Source: CAZKAP01 sp964550895 (lineage in GTDB: Bacteria > Bacteroidota > Bacteroidia > Flavobacteriales > Flavobacteriaceae). Taken from it: 57,479 nucleotides of DNA. A model generated the notes under the pieces. That model made no database searches. It saw nothing but the letters and a program-made list of their open reading frames with translations, and had not been told where the DNA came from. Below, one piece after another: positions 24,978 to 34,128 of this stretch. The stretch spans positions 1 to 57,479 of the forward strand of contig CAZKAP010000021.1 in NCBI GenBank assembly GCA_964550895.1, in the 5' to 3' direction. The translations under genes and the position numbers were made by a program. Each line of letters opens with the position of its first letter. The stretch's first letter is position 1.

Positions 24978-25472
24978 TTACTCCTCCGCCTTATAGGCTT
25001 CCAGTTCAATCTCAATCAGGAACTCGGGCAGGGCCAGTTCCTCTACACCCAGCCAGGAGCCCGTGGGATAATGCCCGATATAGATCGAATCCCTGTACCC
25101 GGCATGTTGCAAAAAGGCCGGCATATCCGTGGTAAACACATTCTCGACGATCACGTCCTCGAAGCTGTAACCATAATGGCTCAGCACTTTTTCCAGGTCG
25201 GCGTAGCAATTCTTCATCTGCTGTTGAAAATCCCCCACAGCCGTTGGGTTTCCCTCATCGTCCATGCTCACAGCCCCGGATATACGGATGTGGTTTCCGA
25301 TTTTCACTGCATGGGAATAGCCGTAAGCCTTCTCAATATCCGGCCTTAACAGGAAATATTCCGGCTTGGCAAAGTGAGGTTCGGAACTTTCGTCTTGGGT
25401 TTTCTTGCATCCGAGCACAAGCAAAAGGAGGACAAATCCGGTCAGTCCGAAATACGGGCTTCTTCGTTTCAT
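24978..25472 (-). CDS. RidA-like (YjgF/YER057c/UK114) lipoprotein
   Basis: A 164-aa protein. The start at 25472 gives a lipoprotein signal (FVLLLLVLGC, Cys near residue 22). The rest is a RidA/YjgF-type chorismate-mutase-like fold: GNHIRISGAVSMDDEG, QQMKNCYADLEKVL, VIVENVFTTDMPAF, and the C-terminal LPEFLIEIELEAY. RidA enzymes hydrolyse reactive imines in the cytosol through an arginine before the conserved Leu-Pro. Here that position reads ELALP, with no arginine. An envelope location and a missing catalytic residue both argue against ordinary imine deaminase activity. Confidence 0.83.
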   Translation of the reverse strand: MKRRSPYFGLTGFVLLLLVLGCKKTQDESSEPHFAKPEYFLLRPDIEKAYGYSHAVKIGNHIRISGAVSMDDEGNPTAVGDFQQQMKNCYADLEKVLSHYGYSFEDVIVENVFTTDMPAFLQHAGYRDSIYIGHYPTGSWLGVEELALPEFLIEIELEAYKAEE

Positions 25473-25536
25473 ATTATTATCGGTTAGGTATGCAGGAGTA
25501 AGGTAGGAAAAATACGGCAGGTATGCAGGCGACGTA

Positions 25537-26652
25537 CTAGGCGGCCCGTTCAGCCAGGCGGAAACCGAGAGAGGTGCCGAGTGCGACACCCATACCGCCC
25601 AACCGCACCGCGGCGAAAGTACGACGACCAAGGGTCTTCAGCAGTGGCCTTTTGCCCGGTCCTATCCCCATGATCCCACTCCACCTGCGGTCGACTCCTA
25701 CGTGGCGTCCGGGCAGGATAACCTCCCTCAGGAGGCGATCGAGGTAGTCCTGTATCAGCGGACTGGTATTCATGTGTACGGTGCGTTCGTCTTCCAGGGC
25801 CAGATGCCGCCCCCCACCCAGTAAGATCCGGTCACCCACGGCTCGGAAGTAGGTGTATCCCCGATCGATGTGGAAGCTGCCCCTGAAGGGCGGACTCCCC
25901 AGGGGTTCGGTAATCAATACCTGAGCCCTGGCAGGCTCCACTTCTGAAGGAAACAGGCGATGGGCGAAGCCATTGGTGGCCAGGCACAGCTTGCCGCTGA
26001 GGAATTCCCAATCGCCACATCGGCATAAGACCCCGCCTTCCTCCTCCTTAAAATCCAGGAGTTCCAGGCCCTGCAGCCTGCGAACGCCTAATGAATCGGC
26101 CTTAGAGGCCAGGGCCGATGTGGCCGCGGCAGGATTCAGCTGTCCCTCTTGCGGCATTTCGATCCACTCCGGGCAGGTCCCCTGAAACCCTGTTACCCGT
26201 GTCTGAACCCGAAAAGCCGCATCCCCGAAGACGGGCATAAGCAGCTCATTAAGGCGATCCACACCTTCGAGGCATTGATCGCGCAAATCGGTATGCTCGG
26301 CGAGAAACAGCTCCACGCTGCCCTTTGCTTCGTACTGTAAGGCCTGGTCACCGAGCAGGGACCGAAGGAGTTGTATGCCCTGATACCGCTGACGAACCAG
26401 GTCGACAACTTCCTCCTCGGAGTGGCCCTGGAGGTCCATAAGTAATTCCGAGGGACTCCCGAAACAGGCGAAACCGGCGTTTTTGGTGCTTCCGCCTTGT
26501 GGTATAGGCGCCCGGTCCAGGAGGAGCACCCTCGCATCGGGCCTCAACTGCCGAAGACGGATGGCTGCGGCGAGCCCTGTGAAACCACCGCCGACAACCG
26601 TGTAGTCGGTTTGGTCGAACCAGTGCTCCCATTCCCAGAAACTCGGCTTCAA
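25537..26652 (-). CDS. FAD-dependent oxidoreductase (DAO family)
   Basis: A 371-aa flavoprotein of the D-amino-acid-oxidase/glycine-oxidase-like family. The dinucleotide-binding loop is VVGGGFTGLAAAIRL, followed by DRAPIPQGGSTKNAGFACFG, the FAD-contact segment of DadA-like proteins. CLATNGFAHRLFP and the C-terminal RLGGMGVALGTSLG complete the FAD site. It oxidises an unknown amine or amino acid. It begins 10 bp after accC on the same strand and is probably cotranscribed with the fatty-acid genes. Confidence 0.85.
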   Translation of the reverse strand: MKPSFWEWEHWFDQTDYTVVGGGFTGLAAAIRLRQLRPDARVLLLDRAPIPQGGSTKNAGFACFGSPSELLMDLQGHSEEEVVDLVRQRYQGIQLLRSLLGDQALQYEAKGSVELFLAEHTDLRDQCLEGVDRLNELLMPVFGDAAFRVQTRVTGFQGTCPEWIEMPQEGQLNPAAATSALASKADSLGVRRLQGLELLDFKEEEGGVLCRCGDWEFLSGKLCLATNGFAHRLFPSEVEPARAQVLITEPLGSPPFRGSFHIDRGYTYFRAVGDRILLGGGRHLALEDERTVHMNTSPLIQDYLDRLLREVILPGRHVGVDRRWSGIMGIGPGKRPLLKTLGRRTFAAVRLGGMGVALGTSLGFRLAERAA

Positions 26653-26662
26653 TCTTTAGGAC

Positions 26663-28015
26663 TTAGTCTTCCTCCTCGGGTTGAATCTCGAAGGTCTCCA
26701 TAAACTTAGTGGTGTAGTTCCCCTTGAGGTAATCCGGGTGGTCCATCAGCTGACGGTGAAAGGGAATCGTGGTCTTGATCCCCTCGATCACGAACTCGTC
26801 CAGAGCCCGGCGCATCTTGTTGATGGCCTCCTCGCGGGTCTGGGCAGTCGTGATCAGCTTGGCGATCATGGAATCATAATTGGGCGGAATCACATACCCG
26901 CTGTAGACATGGCTGTCCACACGTACTCCGTGACCACCCGGGGTATGCAGCGTATGTATACGGCCGGGCGAGGGTCGGAAATCGTTGTACGGATCTTCAG
27001 CATTAATCCGGCACTCGATGGAATGCAACTTGGGTATATAATTTTTTCCCAAAATCGGCACTCCGGCAGCAACCAGAATCTGTTCCCGGATCAGGTCGTA
27101 GTCAATCACCTGTTCGGTTATGGGATGCTCCACCTGTATACGGGTGTTCATCTCCATGAAATAGAAGTTGCGGTGCTTGTCGACAAGGAACTCGACCGTC
27201 CCCGCTCCTTCGTAGTTGATGTACTTGGCGGCTTTGATGGCGGCCTCTCCCATGGCCTCCCTCAGGTCATCGGTCATAAAGGGAGAAGGGGTCTCCTCGG
27301 TGAGCTTCTGATGGCGGCGCTGGACCGAACAGTCCCTTTCGGACAGGTGGCAGACATTACCGTGCTGGTCTCCAATGATCTGAATCTCGATATGACGGGG
27401 TTCCTCGATGAGCTTCTCCATATACATTCCCCCGTTGCCAAAGGCCGCTGTAGCCTCGATAACGGCACCCTCGAAATGCTTCTCCAGTTCTTCTTCGGTC
27501 CATATGGCCCGCATGCCCTTACCGCCACCACCCGCCGTGGCCTTGATCATCACCGGATAACCCATTTTAGAAGCCACCTTCTTCGCGTGATTCAGGTCCT
27601 TAAGCAGGCCGTCCGATCCGGGTATGGTCGGCACTCCGGCCTCCTTCATCGTTGCCTTGGCCGAAGCCTTGTCCCCCATTTTGTCAATCTGGTCCCCGGT
27701 GGCCCCGATAAACTTCAGATTGTTCTCCGCACAGATGCGCGAAAACTTGGAGTTTTCGGACAGGAACCCGTAGCCCGGGTGTATGGCATCCGCATTGGTG
27801 ATCTCGGCAGCCGCAATCAGGTTCGGTATCTTCAGATAGGATTCCGAACTGGGCGCCGGACCTATGCATACCGCCTCGTCGGCGAACCGGACGTGCAAAC
27901 TTTCTTCATCGGCCTTGGAATACACCGCCACCGTCTTAATTCCCATCTCCTTACAGGTTCGGATCACGCGCATGGCAATCTCTCCCCTGTTCGCTATTAG
28001 TATTTTCTTGAACAT
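26663..28015 (-). CDS. accC: Acetyl-CoA carboxylase, biotin carboxylase subunit
   Basis: A 450-aa ATP-grasp enzyme that carboxylates the biotin on AccB, the first half-reaction of malonyl-CoA synthesis. It has N-terminus KKILIANRGEIAMRVIR, ATP loop GGGGKGMR, FGNGGMYMEKLIEEPRHIE, metal ligands in MEMNTRIQVEHPITE, and RINAEDP. Length is standard (about 450). It lies 55 bp downstream of accB in the conserved Bacteroidota order DUF177-rpmF-fabH-accB-accC. Confidence 0.97.
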   Translation of the reverse strand: MFKKILIANRGEIAMRVIRTCKEMGIKTVAVYSKADEESLHVRFADEAVCIGPAPSSESYLKIPNLIAAAEITNADAIHPGYGFLSENSKFSRICAENNLKFIGATGDQIDKMGDKASAKATMKEAGVPTIPGSDGLLKDLNHAKKVASKMGYPVMIKATAGGGGKGMRAIWTEEELEKHFEGAVIEATAAFGNGGMYMEKLIEEPRHIEIQIIGDQHGNVCHLSERDCSVQRRHQKLTEETPSPFMTDDLREAMGEAAIKAAKYINYEGAGTVEFLVDKHRNFYFMEMNTRIQVEHPITEQVIDYDLIREQILVAAGVPILGKNYIPKLHSIECRINAEDPYNDFRPSPGRIHTLHTPGGHGVRVDSHVYSGYVIPPNYDSMIAKLITTAQTREEAINKMRRALDEFVIEGIKTTIPFHRQLMDHPDYLKGNYTTKFMETFEIQPEEED

Positions 28016-28070
28016 ACGTGTTTACGGGCTAAATGATTGGACTTGCCGAACCGGCCGAATGAGGAAGGAC

Positions 28071-28577
28071 CTAAGATGGGTCTAGCAGGAACAGGGGCTG
28101 GTCGAACTCGACGGGTGAGGCATCGTCTACCAGGATCTTTACGATCTTTCCACTGACTTCCGACTCGATGTCGTTAAAGAGCTTCATCGCCTCGATCACA
28201 CAGAGTACATCCCCCTTGGATACATTATCCCCTACTTCCACGAAGGCGGGTTTATCGGGGGAGGGCTTGCGATAAAAGGTTCCGATAATGGGAGAATTGA
28301 TGGTGATGTATTTATCGTCCTCAGCGGCTTCGTTCTGCTTTCCAGCCGTAGCCTCAGAGGCTCCGGTAGCCGGCGCATTGACCTCCATGGCAGGTGGCGG
28401 GGCGACCGGCATCATAGAAGGATTGGCCACGGGAATGGGCTGTACGTAGGCGTTGCCTTCCGAGGAGGAACTACCCGTGCGAATAGTAATCTTGATGTCC
28501 TCCATCTCCAGCTTTACCTCGCTGGCACCTGATTTAGCGACGAAGCGAATCAGGCTCTGAATTTCCTTAATATCCAT
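28071..28577 (-). CDS. accB: Acetyl-CoA carboxylase, biotin carboxyl carrier protein
   Basis: A 168-aa BCCP. The N-terminal segment MDIKEIQSLIRFVAKSG is the usual dimerisation part. A Pro/Ala-rich linker spans about residues 45-85. The C-terminal biotinyl domain holds VIEAMKLFNDI, whose lysine carries biotin. It shuttles carboxyl groups between AccC and the carboxyltransferase. It is placed between fabH (16 bp upstream) and accC. Confidence 0.96.
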   Translation of the reverse strand: MDIKEIQSLIRFVAKSGASEVKLEMEDIKITIRTGSSSSEGNAYVQPIPVANPSMMPVAPPPAMEVNAPATGASEATAGKQNEAAEDDKYITINSPIIGTFYRKPSPDKPAFVEVGDNVSKGDVLCVIEAMKLFNDIESEVSGKIVKILVDDASPVEFDQPLFLLDPS

Positions 28578-28593
28578 GGATCGTTAATTAGTG

Positions 28594-29595
28594 TTATTTC
28601 TTTCCGTCGTAGGCCCAGGTCAGATAGCCCGCACCCCAGGTGAATCCGCCACCGAAGGCGGCAAAAACCAGTTTATCCCCCTTGCTCAAACGGGACTCGT
28701 AATCCACCAGCAGCAGGGGCAGGGTGGCTGAGGTGGTATTCCCGTACATGTGGATGTTCATCATCACCTTCTCGGGCTCAAGACCCATCCGGTCCGCCGT
28801 GGCATCGATGATGCGCTTGTTGGCCTGGTGGGGAACCAGCCAGTTCACATCCTTGTTGTGAAGCTGGTTGCGCTCCATGATTTCGGCTGCGGCATCCGCC
28901 ATGCGGGTTACTGCAAACTTAAATACGGATTTACCGTCCTGAAACACGTAGTGCATGCGGTTGCGGACCGTTTCCTCCGAAGCGGGACGTATGGAACCTC
29001 CTGCCCGGGTATAGATGTATTTGCGACCTATTCCGTCGGACTTGAGCACTTCGTCCTGCCACCCATAGCCCTCGCTATTGGCCTCGAACAGGACCGCTCC
29101 GGCACCGTCTCCGAAGATTATACAGGTCGTACGGTCGGTATAATCGATTATGGACGACATCTTATCCGCACCGACGAGGAGTACGTTTTTATAGCGTCCG
29201 GATTCGATGTAGGCCGCGGCCGTGGACATGCCATAAAGGAAACTGCTGCAGGCCGCATTCAGGTCGAAACCGAAAGCATTGACCGCCCCGATCTCAGTGG
29301 CCACGTAGGAGGCCGTAATGGCAACCGGCATATCGGGAGTTGTACTGGCCAGTAGCAACAGTTCGATGTCCGCGGGGTCGATTCCCCGTTTTTCTATCGC
29401 TTCATTCGCCGCCCTGATAGCCATATAGGAACTCCCGGCCCCCTCTTCCTTGAGCACCCTGCGCTCTTTGATTCCGGTCCGGGTCTGTATCCACTCGTCA
29501 TTGGTATCCACCATTTCCTCCAGCATCTGGTTGGTCATCACAAAGTCGGGCAGGTATCCTCCTACGGCCGTGATCGCCGCTGTTGTCTTTTCCAT
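28594..29595 (-). CDS. fabH: Beta-ketoacyl-ACP synthase III
   Basis: A 333-aa condensing enzyme that starts fatty-acid elongation by joining an acyl-CoA primer to malonyl-ACP. The catalytic triad is C116 in LNAACSSFLYG, histidine in VPHQANKRI and asparagine in MYGNTTSATLP. The ATG at 29595 fits the family N-terminus (AAITAVGGYLP); the frame is open 14 codons further but without conserved residues. Upstream is rpmF, then DUF177, a widely conserved coupling of ribosome and lipid genes. Confidence 0.96.
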   Translation of the reverse strand: MEKTTAAITAVGGYLPDFVMTNQMLEEMVDTNDEWIQTRTGIKERRVLKEEGAGSSYMAIRAANEAIEKRGIDPADIELLLLASTTPDMPVAITASYVATEIGAVNAFGFDLNAACSSFLYGMSTAAAYIESGRYKNVLLVGADKMSSIIDYTDRTTCIIFGDGAGAVLFEANSEGYGWQDEVLKSDGIGRKYIYTRAGGSIRPASEETVRNRMHYVFQDGKSVFKFAVTRMADAAAEIMERNQLHNKDVNWLVPHQANKRIIDATADRMGLEPEKVMMNIHMYGNTTSATLPLLLVDYESRLSKGDKLVFAAFGGGFTWGAGYLTWAYDGKK

Positions 29596-29700
29596 ATGGA
29601 TTTCAGTTATGGCAAGAGAGACACTTTTTTTCGCCAAAAAGTTCCGAAAAGTAGTGATTTTTGAGCAGAACCGTCGATTTATCGACCAAATACAGACACA

Positions 29701-29723
29701 AAAAAACCCGCTCGTAGGGCGGG
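29701..29723 (-). terminator. Hairpin terminator after rpmF
   Basis: On the minus strand CCCGC / GCGGG pairs around CCTACGA and is followed by a T-run, between rpmF and fabH. It may let L32 be made in excess over the fatty-acid genes downstream. Confidence 0.75.
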
Positions 29724-29745
29724 TATGCGTTCTTAACGGGAGGGA

Positions 29746-29946
29746 CTATTCTTCTCCTTCCCCGGCGGTCTTATCGATCAGGACCTTACCCCTGTAATAC
29801 AACTTTCCCTCATGCCAGTGTGCCCTGTGGAAGAGGTGAGTCTCCCCGGTTGTCGGGTCTTTGGCAAGGGTGGGGGCCACCGCCTTGTAATGCGTTCTTC
29901 TCTTATCGCGGCGGGTCTTCGATATCTTCCGTTTAGGATGTGCCAT
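29746..29946 (-). CDS. rpmF: 50S ribosomal protein L32
   Basis: A 66-aa ribosomal protein with the L32 N-terminus MAHPKRKISKTRRDKRRTH. The zinc-binding cysteines of many L32 proteins are absent: the segment reads AKDPTTGETHLFHRAHWH. This is the usual zinc-independent flavobacterial form as far as I know. It sits between DUF177 and fabH. Confidence 0.95.
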   Translation of the reverse strand: MAHPKRKISKTRRDKRRTHYKAVAPTLAKDPTTGETHLFHRAHWHEGKLYYRGKVLIDKTAGEGEE

Positions 29947-29957
29947 GATTTCCTAAT

Positions 29958-30506
29958 TTATCCGTTTAACAACTTTTTCAAATCGTCCCACCGTGGATCG
30001 GTAGGCGCATCTTTATCTTCTATGTCCTTTTCTTCCTCTGCTGCGGAAGCCGGTGATAGTTCTTCCAGCTTATCGAGTATATCCGACTGCAGGGTGCCAT
30101 CGGCTATGCCCGGATGGATCCGCTTGGTAGGAACGGATAACACCACCAGCTCATATATATACTGGGCGATGTCAATCTCATATTCCCCGTGCGGGATAAT
30201 CAGGAGTTCCTCATCCTCCTCGTGGAAGGCATCCCCGAACTTAACCACAAGATGCATCTGTCCGTCTATGGGCTGCATATAAGGTTCGTTTGTGAGGTCG
30301 CAGGGGACTTCCACTTCGCCTTCGGCCCGGAAATCGAATTCCAGGAGCGTAGGCTTCTTTTCCATGTTCACCTGCACCCGAATCCGACTCTCGCCGAACT
30401 CCTGATAATCAAAATCCTCAAAGAACTGCCTACCTATAGTGTATTTCCACTCGTGTTCCCCATCCTTCAAGCCCTTGAAGGCAATCGAGAAGTCTTTCGG
30501 CTTCAT
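29958..30506 (-). CDS. DUF177/YceD-family protein
   Basis: A 182-aa acidic protein of the YceD family, nearly always encoded directly upstream of rpmF and implicated in 23S rRNA or 50S biogenesis. The C-terminus ends in the family's TDPRWDDLKKLL. A central beta-rich domain (about residues 15-120) is followed by an acidic low-complexity linker. It is the first gene of the rpmF-fabH-accB-accC operon, behind a consensus promoter. Confidence 0.9.
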   Translation of the reverse strand: MKPKDFSIAFKGLKDGEHEWKYTIGRQFFEDFDYQEFGESRIRVQVNMEKKPTLLEFDFRAEGEVEVPCDLTNEPYMQPIDGQMHLVVKFGDAFHEEDEELLIIPHGEYEIDIAQYIYELVVLSVPTKRIHPGIADGTLQSDILDKLEELSPASAAEEEKDIEDKDAPTDPRWDDLKKLLNG

Positions 30507-30543
30507 ATTGAACTGATTTGGGCACTACCGGTTAAGGCGGGTG

Positions 30544-30573
30544 CAAAGATACAGTTTATTTATAAACAGACAA
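30544..30573 (-). promoter_or_regulatory. Bacteroidota-type promoter of the DUF177-rpmF-fabH-accBC operon
   Basis: Read on the minus strand: TTG (30573-30571), 19-bp spacer, TATCTTTG (30551-30544), then 37 bp to the start codon. Both elements match the TTG / TAnnTTTG consensus. Confidence 0.72.
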
Positions 30574-30588
30574 TTCCCTGAGCGATAT

Positions 30589-31638
30589 TTAACGGCGCTC
30601 TGGACGCTGCTTTTTCAGTGGGTTTGCGTTCACTTCGGCATAAAGCTTCCGGTTGCGCAAAACATGCATGGCGGTGTACACCGCTTCCCTGAAGGACCCT
30701 TCATCGGCCTCTCCCTTCCCGGCTATGTCCAGTGCGGTCCCGTGATCCGGTGAGGTCCGCACTATACTCAGGCCTGCCGTGAAATTCACCCCCTTACCGA
30801 AGGTCACCGTCTTAAAGGGAATCAGGCCCTGATCGTGATAGGCGGCCAGTATGCCGTCGAACTCCTTGTAGGCTCCCGAACCGAAGAAGCCATCGGCCCC
30901 ATAAGGCCCGTACACCAGCATCTTCTTATCTCTCAATTCCTGCAAAACAGGCTTTAGTATCGTCTCGTCCTCCTGACCTATGGTCCCGTGATCACCGCTG
31001 TGCGGGTTGATCCCAAGCACGGCTATACGGGGACGAACGATACCGAAATCTTGTCTGAGGGAGTGTTCCATCAGCCCCAGCTTGCGACGCACCAACTCGG
31101 AATCTATGGCATCAGACACCTCACGAACGGGCAGGTGATCCGTCATCAGCCCAACCCTCAGGGTGTTGCCCACCATAAACATTAGGCTTTCTCCCTGGAA
31201 CTCCCGGGCCAGATAATCGGTATGACCCGGAAAGGCGAAATTCTCTGACTGTATGTTACTCTTGTTGACCGGTGCCGTGATCAGGGCGTCAATCTCCCCT
31301 TTCTTGAGGGAATTGACGGCTTGTTCCAGAGAGCGGACTGCATAGGCTCCGGCCTCATCGTGCAACTCCCCGAATTGTACCATCGGTTCGTTTCCATCAG
31401 GCGGGAGGGCGTTAAGGCAATTCGGCTGTAATCCCTGACCGGGCCTGACTCCCCTGACTTCCACTTCAATCTCCAGGGATTTTTTTACGAAAGCCAGTAG
31501 CTTCTGCGAGGCGAACACAACGGGAGTGCACAGCTCGAACATCCGGGGGTCCTGGAAGGTCTTCAGCACCACCTCGGGGCCCACTCCATTCACATCGCCA
31601 ATAGATATTCCGATCCGGGGCAGCTTACTCTCAGGCAT
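30589..31638 (-). CDS. pdxA: 4-hydroxythreonine-4-phosphate dehydrogenase
   Basis: A 349-aa NAD-dependent enzyme of pyridoxal-phosphate synthesis. Motifs are GISIGDVNGVGPE at the N-terminus, APVNKSNIQ, PGHTDYLA (metal/substrate histidine), NPHSGDHGTIG, and AYHDQGLIPFKT plus TSPDHGTALDIAGKG. The ATG at 31638 begins just before the conserved start; the 15-codon upstream extension is not conserved. It lies head to head with ribE across about 92 bp. Confidence 0.95.
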   Translation of the reverse strand: MPESKLPRIGISIGDVNGVGPEVVLKTFQDPRMFELCTPVVFASQKLLAFVKKSLEIEVEVRGVRPGQGLQPNCLNALPPDGNEPMVQFGELHDEAGAYAVRSLEQAVNSLKKGEIDALITAPVNKSNIQSENFAFPGHTDYLAREFQGESLMFMVGNTLRVGLMTDHLPVREVSDAIDSELVRRKLGLMEHSLRQDFGIVRPRIAVLGINPHSGDHGTIGQEDETILKPVLQELRDKKMLVYGPYGADGFFGSGAYKEFDGILAAYHDQGLIPFKTVTFGKGVNFTAGLSIVRTSPDHGTALDIAGKGEADEGSFREAVYTAMHVLRNRKLYAEVNANPLKKQRPERR

Positions 31639-31655
31639 AATCCAAGCGCGATTAG

Positions 31656-31663
31656 TACTTTTG
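31656..31663 (+). promoter_or_regulatory. -7 promoter element for ribE
   Basis: TACTTTTG matches TAnnTTTG and is followed by GCA, as is common in flavobacterial promoters. It leaves a leader of about 60 bases before the ribE ATG at 31731. No clear -33 TTG is visible. Confidence 0.5.
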
Positions 31664-31730
31664 CATACTTCCGAAACTGGCATGTTTCATGCCGATTCGG
31701 TTTATACAAAACTACTTAATATCAGCCGAC

Positions 31731-32330
31731 ATGTTCACCGGTATTATCGAAACCTTAGGAGAAGTCAAGGCCTTAACCCGGGAATCGGGTAACCTGCACA
31801 TCGAGGTTGCCTCCGGCCTGGTGCCTGAACTCAAAGTGGACCAGAGTGTATCGCATAACGGCGTCTGCCTCACGGTGGTTTCACTCACAGATTGCTCCTA
31901 TACGGTTACTGCCGTGGAAGAGACCCTGCATAAAAGCAACCTGGGCGATCTGAAAACCGGAGACATCATTAACCTGGAGCGATCGATGGTACTGGGTGCC
32001 CGACTGGACGGCCACATCGTACAGGGACACGTGGACCAGACCGCGGTTTGTGCCCTGGTGGAGGAAACCGATGGAAGCTGGCGCTACCGCTTCGAATACG
32101 ATCCCCTGCCCTCTATGGTTACCGTGGAAAAGGGTTCGATCACGGTGGACGGGGTCAGTCTCACGGTCGTAAACTCCCGTGAGAAAAGTTTCGAGGTCGC
32201 CATCATTCCCTATACCTGGGAACATACCCGGTTTAAGACGTACCGGGAAGGCGACCGGGTGAACCTGGAGTTCGATATACTCGGCAAATATGTGGCCCGC
32301 CTTCTCGGACGGCAGCAGCCTGCCGATTAA
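31731..32330 (+). CDS. ribE: Riboflavin synthase, alpha chain
   Basis: A 199-aa enzyme that dismutates two lumazines to riboflavin. Two tandem barrel halves are seen: the first starts MFTGIIETLG and contains VCLTVV, and the second has GHVDQTA and ITVDGVSLTVV. The ATG at 31731 gives the invariant MFTGIIE start. An FMN riboswitch is not visible in the short leader. Its stop shares the bases TTAA with the stop of the convergent symporter gene. Confidence 0.95.
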   Translation: MFTGIIETLGEVKALTRESGNLHIEVASGLVPELKVDQSVSHNGVCLTVVSLTDCSYTVTAVEETLHKSNLGDLKTGDIINLERSMVLGARLDGHIVQGHVDQTAVCALVEETDGSWRYRFEYDPLPSMVTVEKGSITVDGVSLTVVNSREKSFEVAIIPYTWEHTRFKTYREGDRVNLEFDILGKYVARLLGRQQPAD

Positions 32331-34114
32331 GCCTCCCCTTCGGAGAAATCCATATCCAGCCGCTCCCACGAGCGTTTGAGGAAGTATCCCGCTGCCAGGC
32401 TGAGTGCGGTGAGCAGGCCGGCCCGGGAATACGAGCCGTAAATCCAAAGTCCGGTGGCGAATAAACATCCATAGACAAAAAGCAGGCCCGAGATCAGGGT
32501 AAGAGCGATCGCGCGGCGATGCCCGGCTCTGCCGGCAGGGGATGAGCCAGAGGCCGTCAGATCCAGGTCGGTCGTATCCGAAAACCGTTTAAGAACGGTA
32601 TCCTTTTCAGGCGGGGTCAGCAGGGTAACGGTTACCCAGGCCACGGTGGTGACTCCCACGACGAATGGAAAAGTAGCCCAGGAGGGCAGCAGGCCATTTT
32701 CTTCTGAAAAGAGGAGTGTTCCCAATGCCCCGTATTTGATAGTCAGCGAAAGTACCCCGGATACGGACATGGCCGTTATCTCACTCCAGGCGTTGATCCG
32801 CCTCCAGAACCAGCGCAGCAGGAAGAGCAGGCCGGTTCCCGCCCCGAACATGAGGATGATCTCGAACAATTCCGTTGCCGTCTGCAGGGTAAGGGCTACA
32901 AGGCCTGCGAAAACGACCAGGACAAAGGTGGAAAGGCGTCCGATCCAGACCTTTCGTTTTTCCGAGGTATGGTTTCCGAACACGGGCAGGTACACATCGT
33001 TGACCACATAGGACGCCCCCCAGTTCAGGTGAGTGGAAAGGGTGGACATAAAGGCCGCGGCGAGGGAGGCGAGAACCAATCCCAGGAGTCCACTTGGCAG
33101 ACGGGTCAGCATGGCCGGATAGGCCAGATCGTGCCCGAGTTTATCGTCCGTAATAGCAGGGAAAGCCTCCCTGAGGCTATCCAGATCGGGGTAAACGGCC
33201 AATGACGCCAGAGCCACTAATATCCAGGGCCATGGCCTGAGGGCGTAATGCATAACATTAAAGAAGAAGGTGGCCCCTATGGCGTGATTGCTGCTGCGGG
33301 CTGCCAGCATTCGTTGGGCCACATATCCGCCCCCGCCGGGTTCAGCCCCGGGATACCAGGCACTCCACCATTGTACGGCCAGGGGTACGATCAGGAGCTT
33401 AATCCAGCTTTCCACATCGTCAGATTCGGGGAAAAAACCGCGTTTTTCAAGTACCACGGGATTATCCCAGAGGGCACTCAGCCCGCCTACATCAGGCAGA
33501 TTAACGATATATATGCTAGCCGCCAGCGAGCCCGACATGGCCAGTACAAAAAGGAACAGGTCGGTGTAAACGACTCCCCGAAAGCCTCCCCACACACTGA
33601 AAACAGCAGTGATTCCGCCGGCCACACAGACCGTAACCCAGGGCTGAAGGTCGAGCATGATCTGCCCCATTTTGATAGCAGCGAGCATCACCCCCGCCAT
33701 GGCGAGTACATTGAAAAGGACGCCGAGATAGAAGGAGCGGAACACCCTGAGGAACCGGGCCGGTTTGCCCCCGTACCTCAGCTCGTAAAATTCCATATCG
33801 GTAGAGAGTCCGGTTTTCTTCCACAGGCGGGCATAAACGAATACCGTAAGCAGGCCGGTAAACAGGAAGGCCCACCAGAGCCAGTTTCCCGCAACTCCCT
33901 CGGTACGTACCAGGTCGGTGACCAGATTGGGGGTGTCTGTGGAGAACGTAGTGGCCACCATGGAAATTCCCAGCAACCACCAGGGCATGTTTCGTCCCGA
34001 AAGGAAATAAGACTCGGCGCTGTCCGCGGAACGACGGCCCACCAGGATTCCCACCAGGAGCACTCCGGCAATAACCAGGATAATGAGTATCCCGTCAAGT
34101 ACACTTAAAGGCAT
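32327..34114 (-). CDS. Sodium:solute symporter family protein
   Basis: A 595-aa inner-membrane transporter of the SSS family with about 13-14 hydrophobic helices. The N-terminus has the family pattern: first helix, then YFLSGRNMPWWLLGISMVATTFSTDTPN, and later VWGGFRGVVYTD and LAAAFMSTLSTHLNWG (Na-site region). A long C-terminal hydrophilic segment (about 525-560) precedes two more helices. The substrate is unknown; the nearby gluconate genes allow but do not show a sugar-derived substrate. It is convergent with ribE and followed upstream (minus strand) by the response regulator 14 bp away. Confidence 0.9.
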   Translation of the reverse strand: MPLSVLDGILIILVIAGVLLVGILVGRRSADSAESYFLSGRNMPWWLLGISMVATTFSTDTPNLVTDLVRTEGVAGNWLWWAFLFTGLLTVFVYARLWKKTGLSTDMEFYELRYGGKPARFLRVFRSFYLGVLFNVLAMAGVMLAAIKMGQIMLDLQPWVTVCVAGGITAVFSVWGGFRGVVYTDLFLFVLAMSGSLAASIYIVNLPDVGGLSALWDNPVVLEKRGFFPESDDVESWIKLLIVPLAVQWWSAWYPGAEPGGGGYVAQRMLAARSSNHAIGATFFFNVMHYALRPWPWILVALASLAVYPDLDSLREAFPAITDDKLGHDLAYPAMLTRLPSGLLGLVLASLAAAFMSTLSTHLNWGASYVVNDVYLPVFGNHTSEKRKVWIGRLSTFVLVVFAGLVALTLQTATELFEIILMFGAGTGLLFLLRWFWRRINAWSEITAMSVSGVLSLTIKYGALGTLLFSEENGLLPSWATFPFVVGVTTVAWVTVTLLTPPEKDTVLKRFSDTTDLDLTASGSSPAGRAGHRRAIALTLISGLLFVYGCLFATGLWIYGSYSRAGLLTALSLAAGYFLKRSWERLDMDFSEGEA

Positions 34115-34128
34115 ATCATCGGACTAAC

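Noticed and set aside
26681..28000. 439-codon plus-strand open frame
   Set aside because: It is antisense to accC in a fixed codon register, a by-product of GC-rich codon bias; the translation has no family features.
31664..31730. FMN riboswitch before ribE
   Set aside because: The leader is only about 60 bases and lacks the conserved RFN-element helices.
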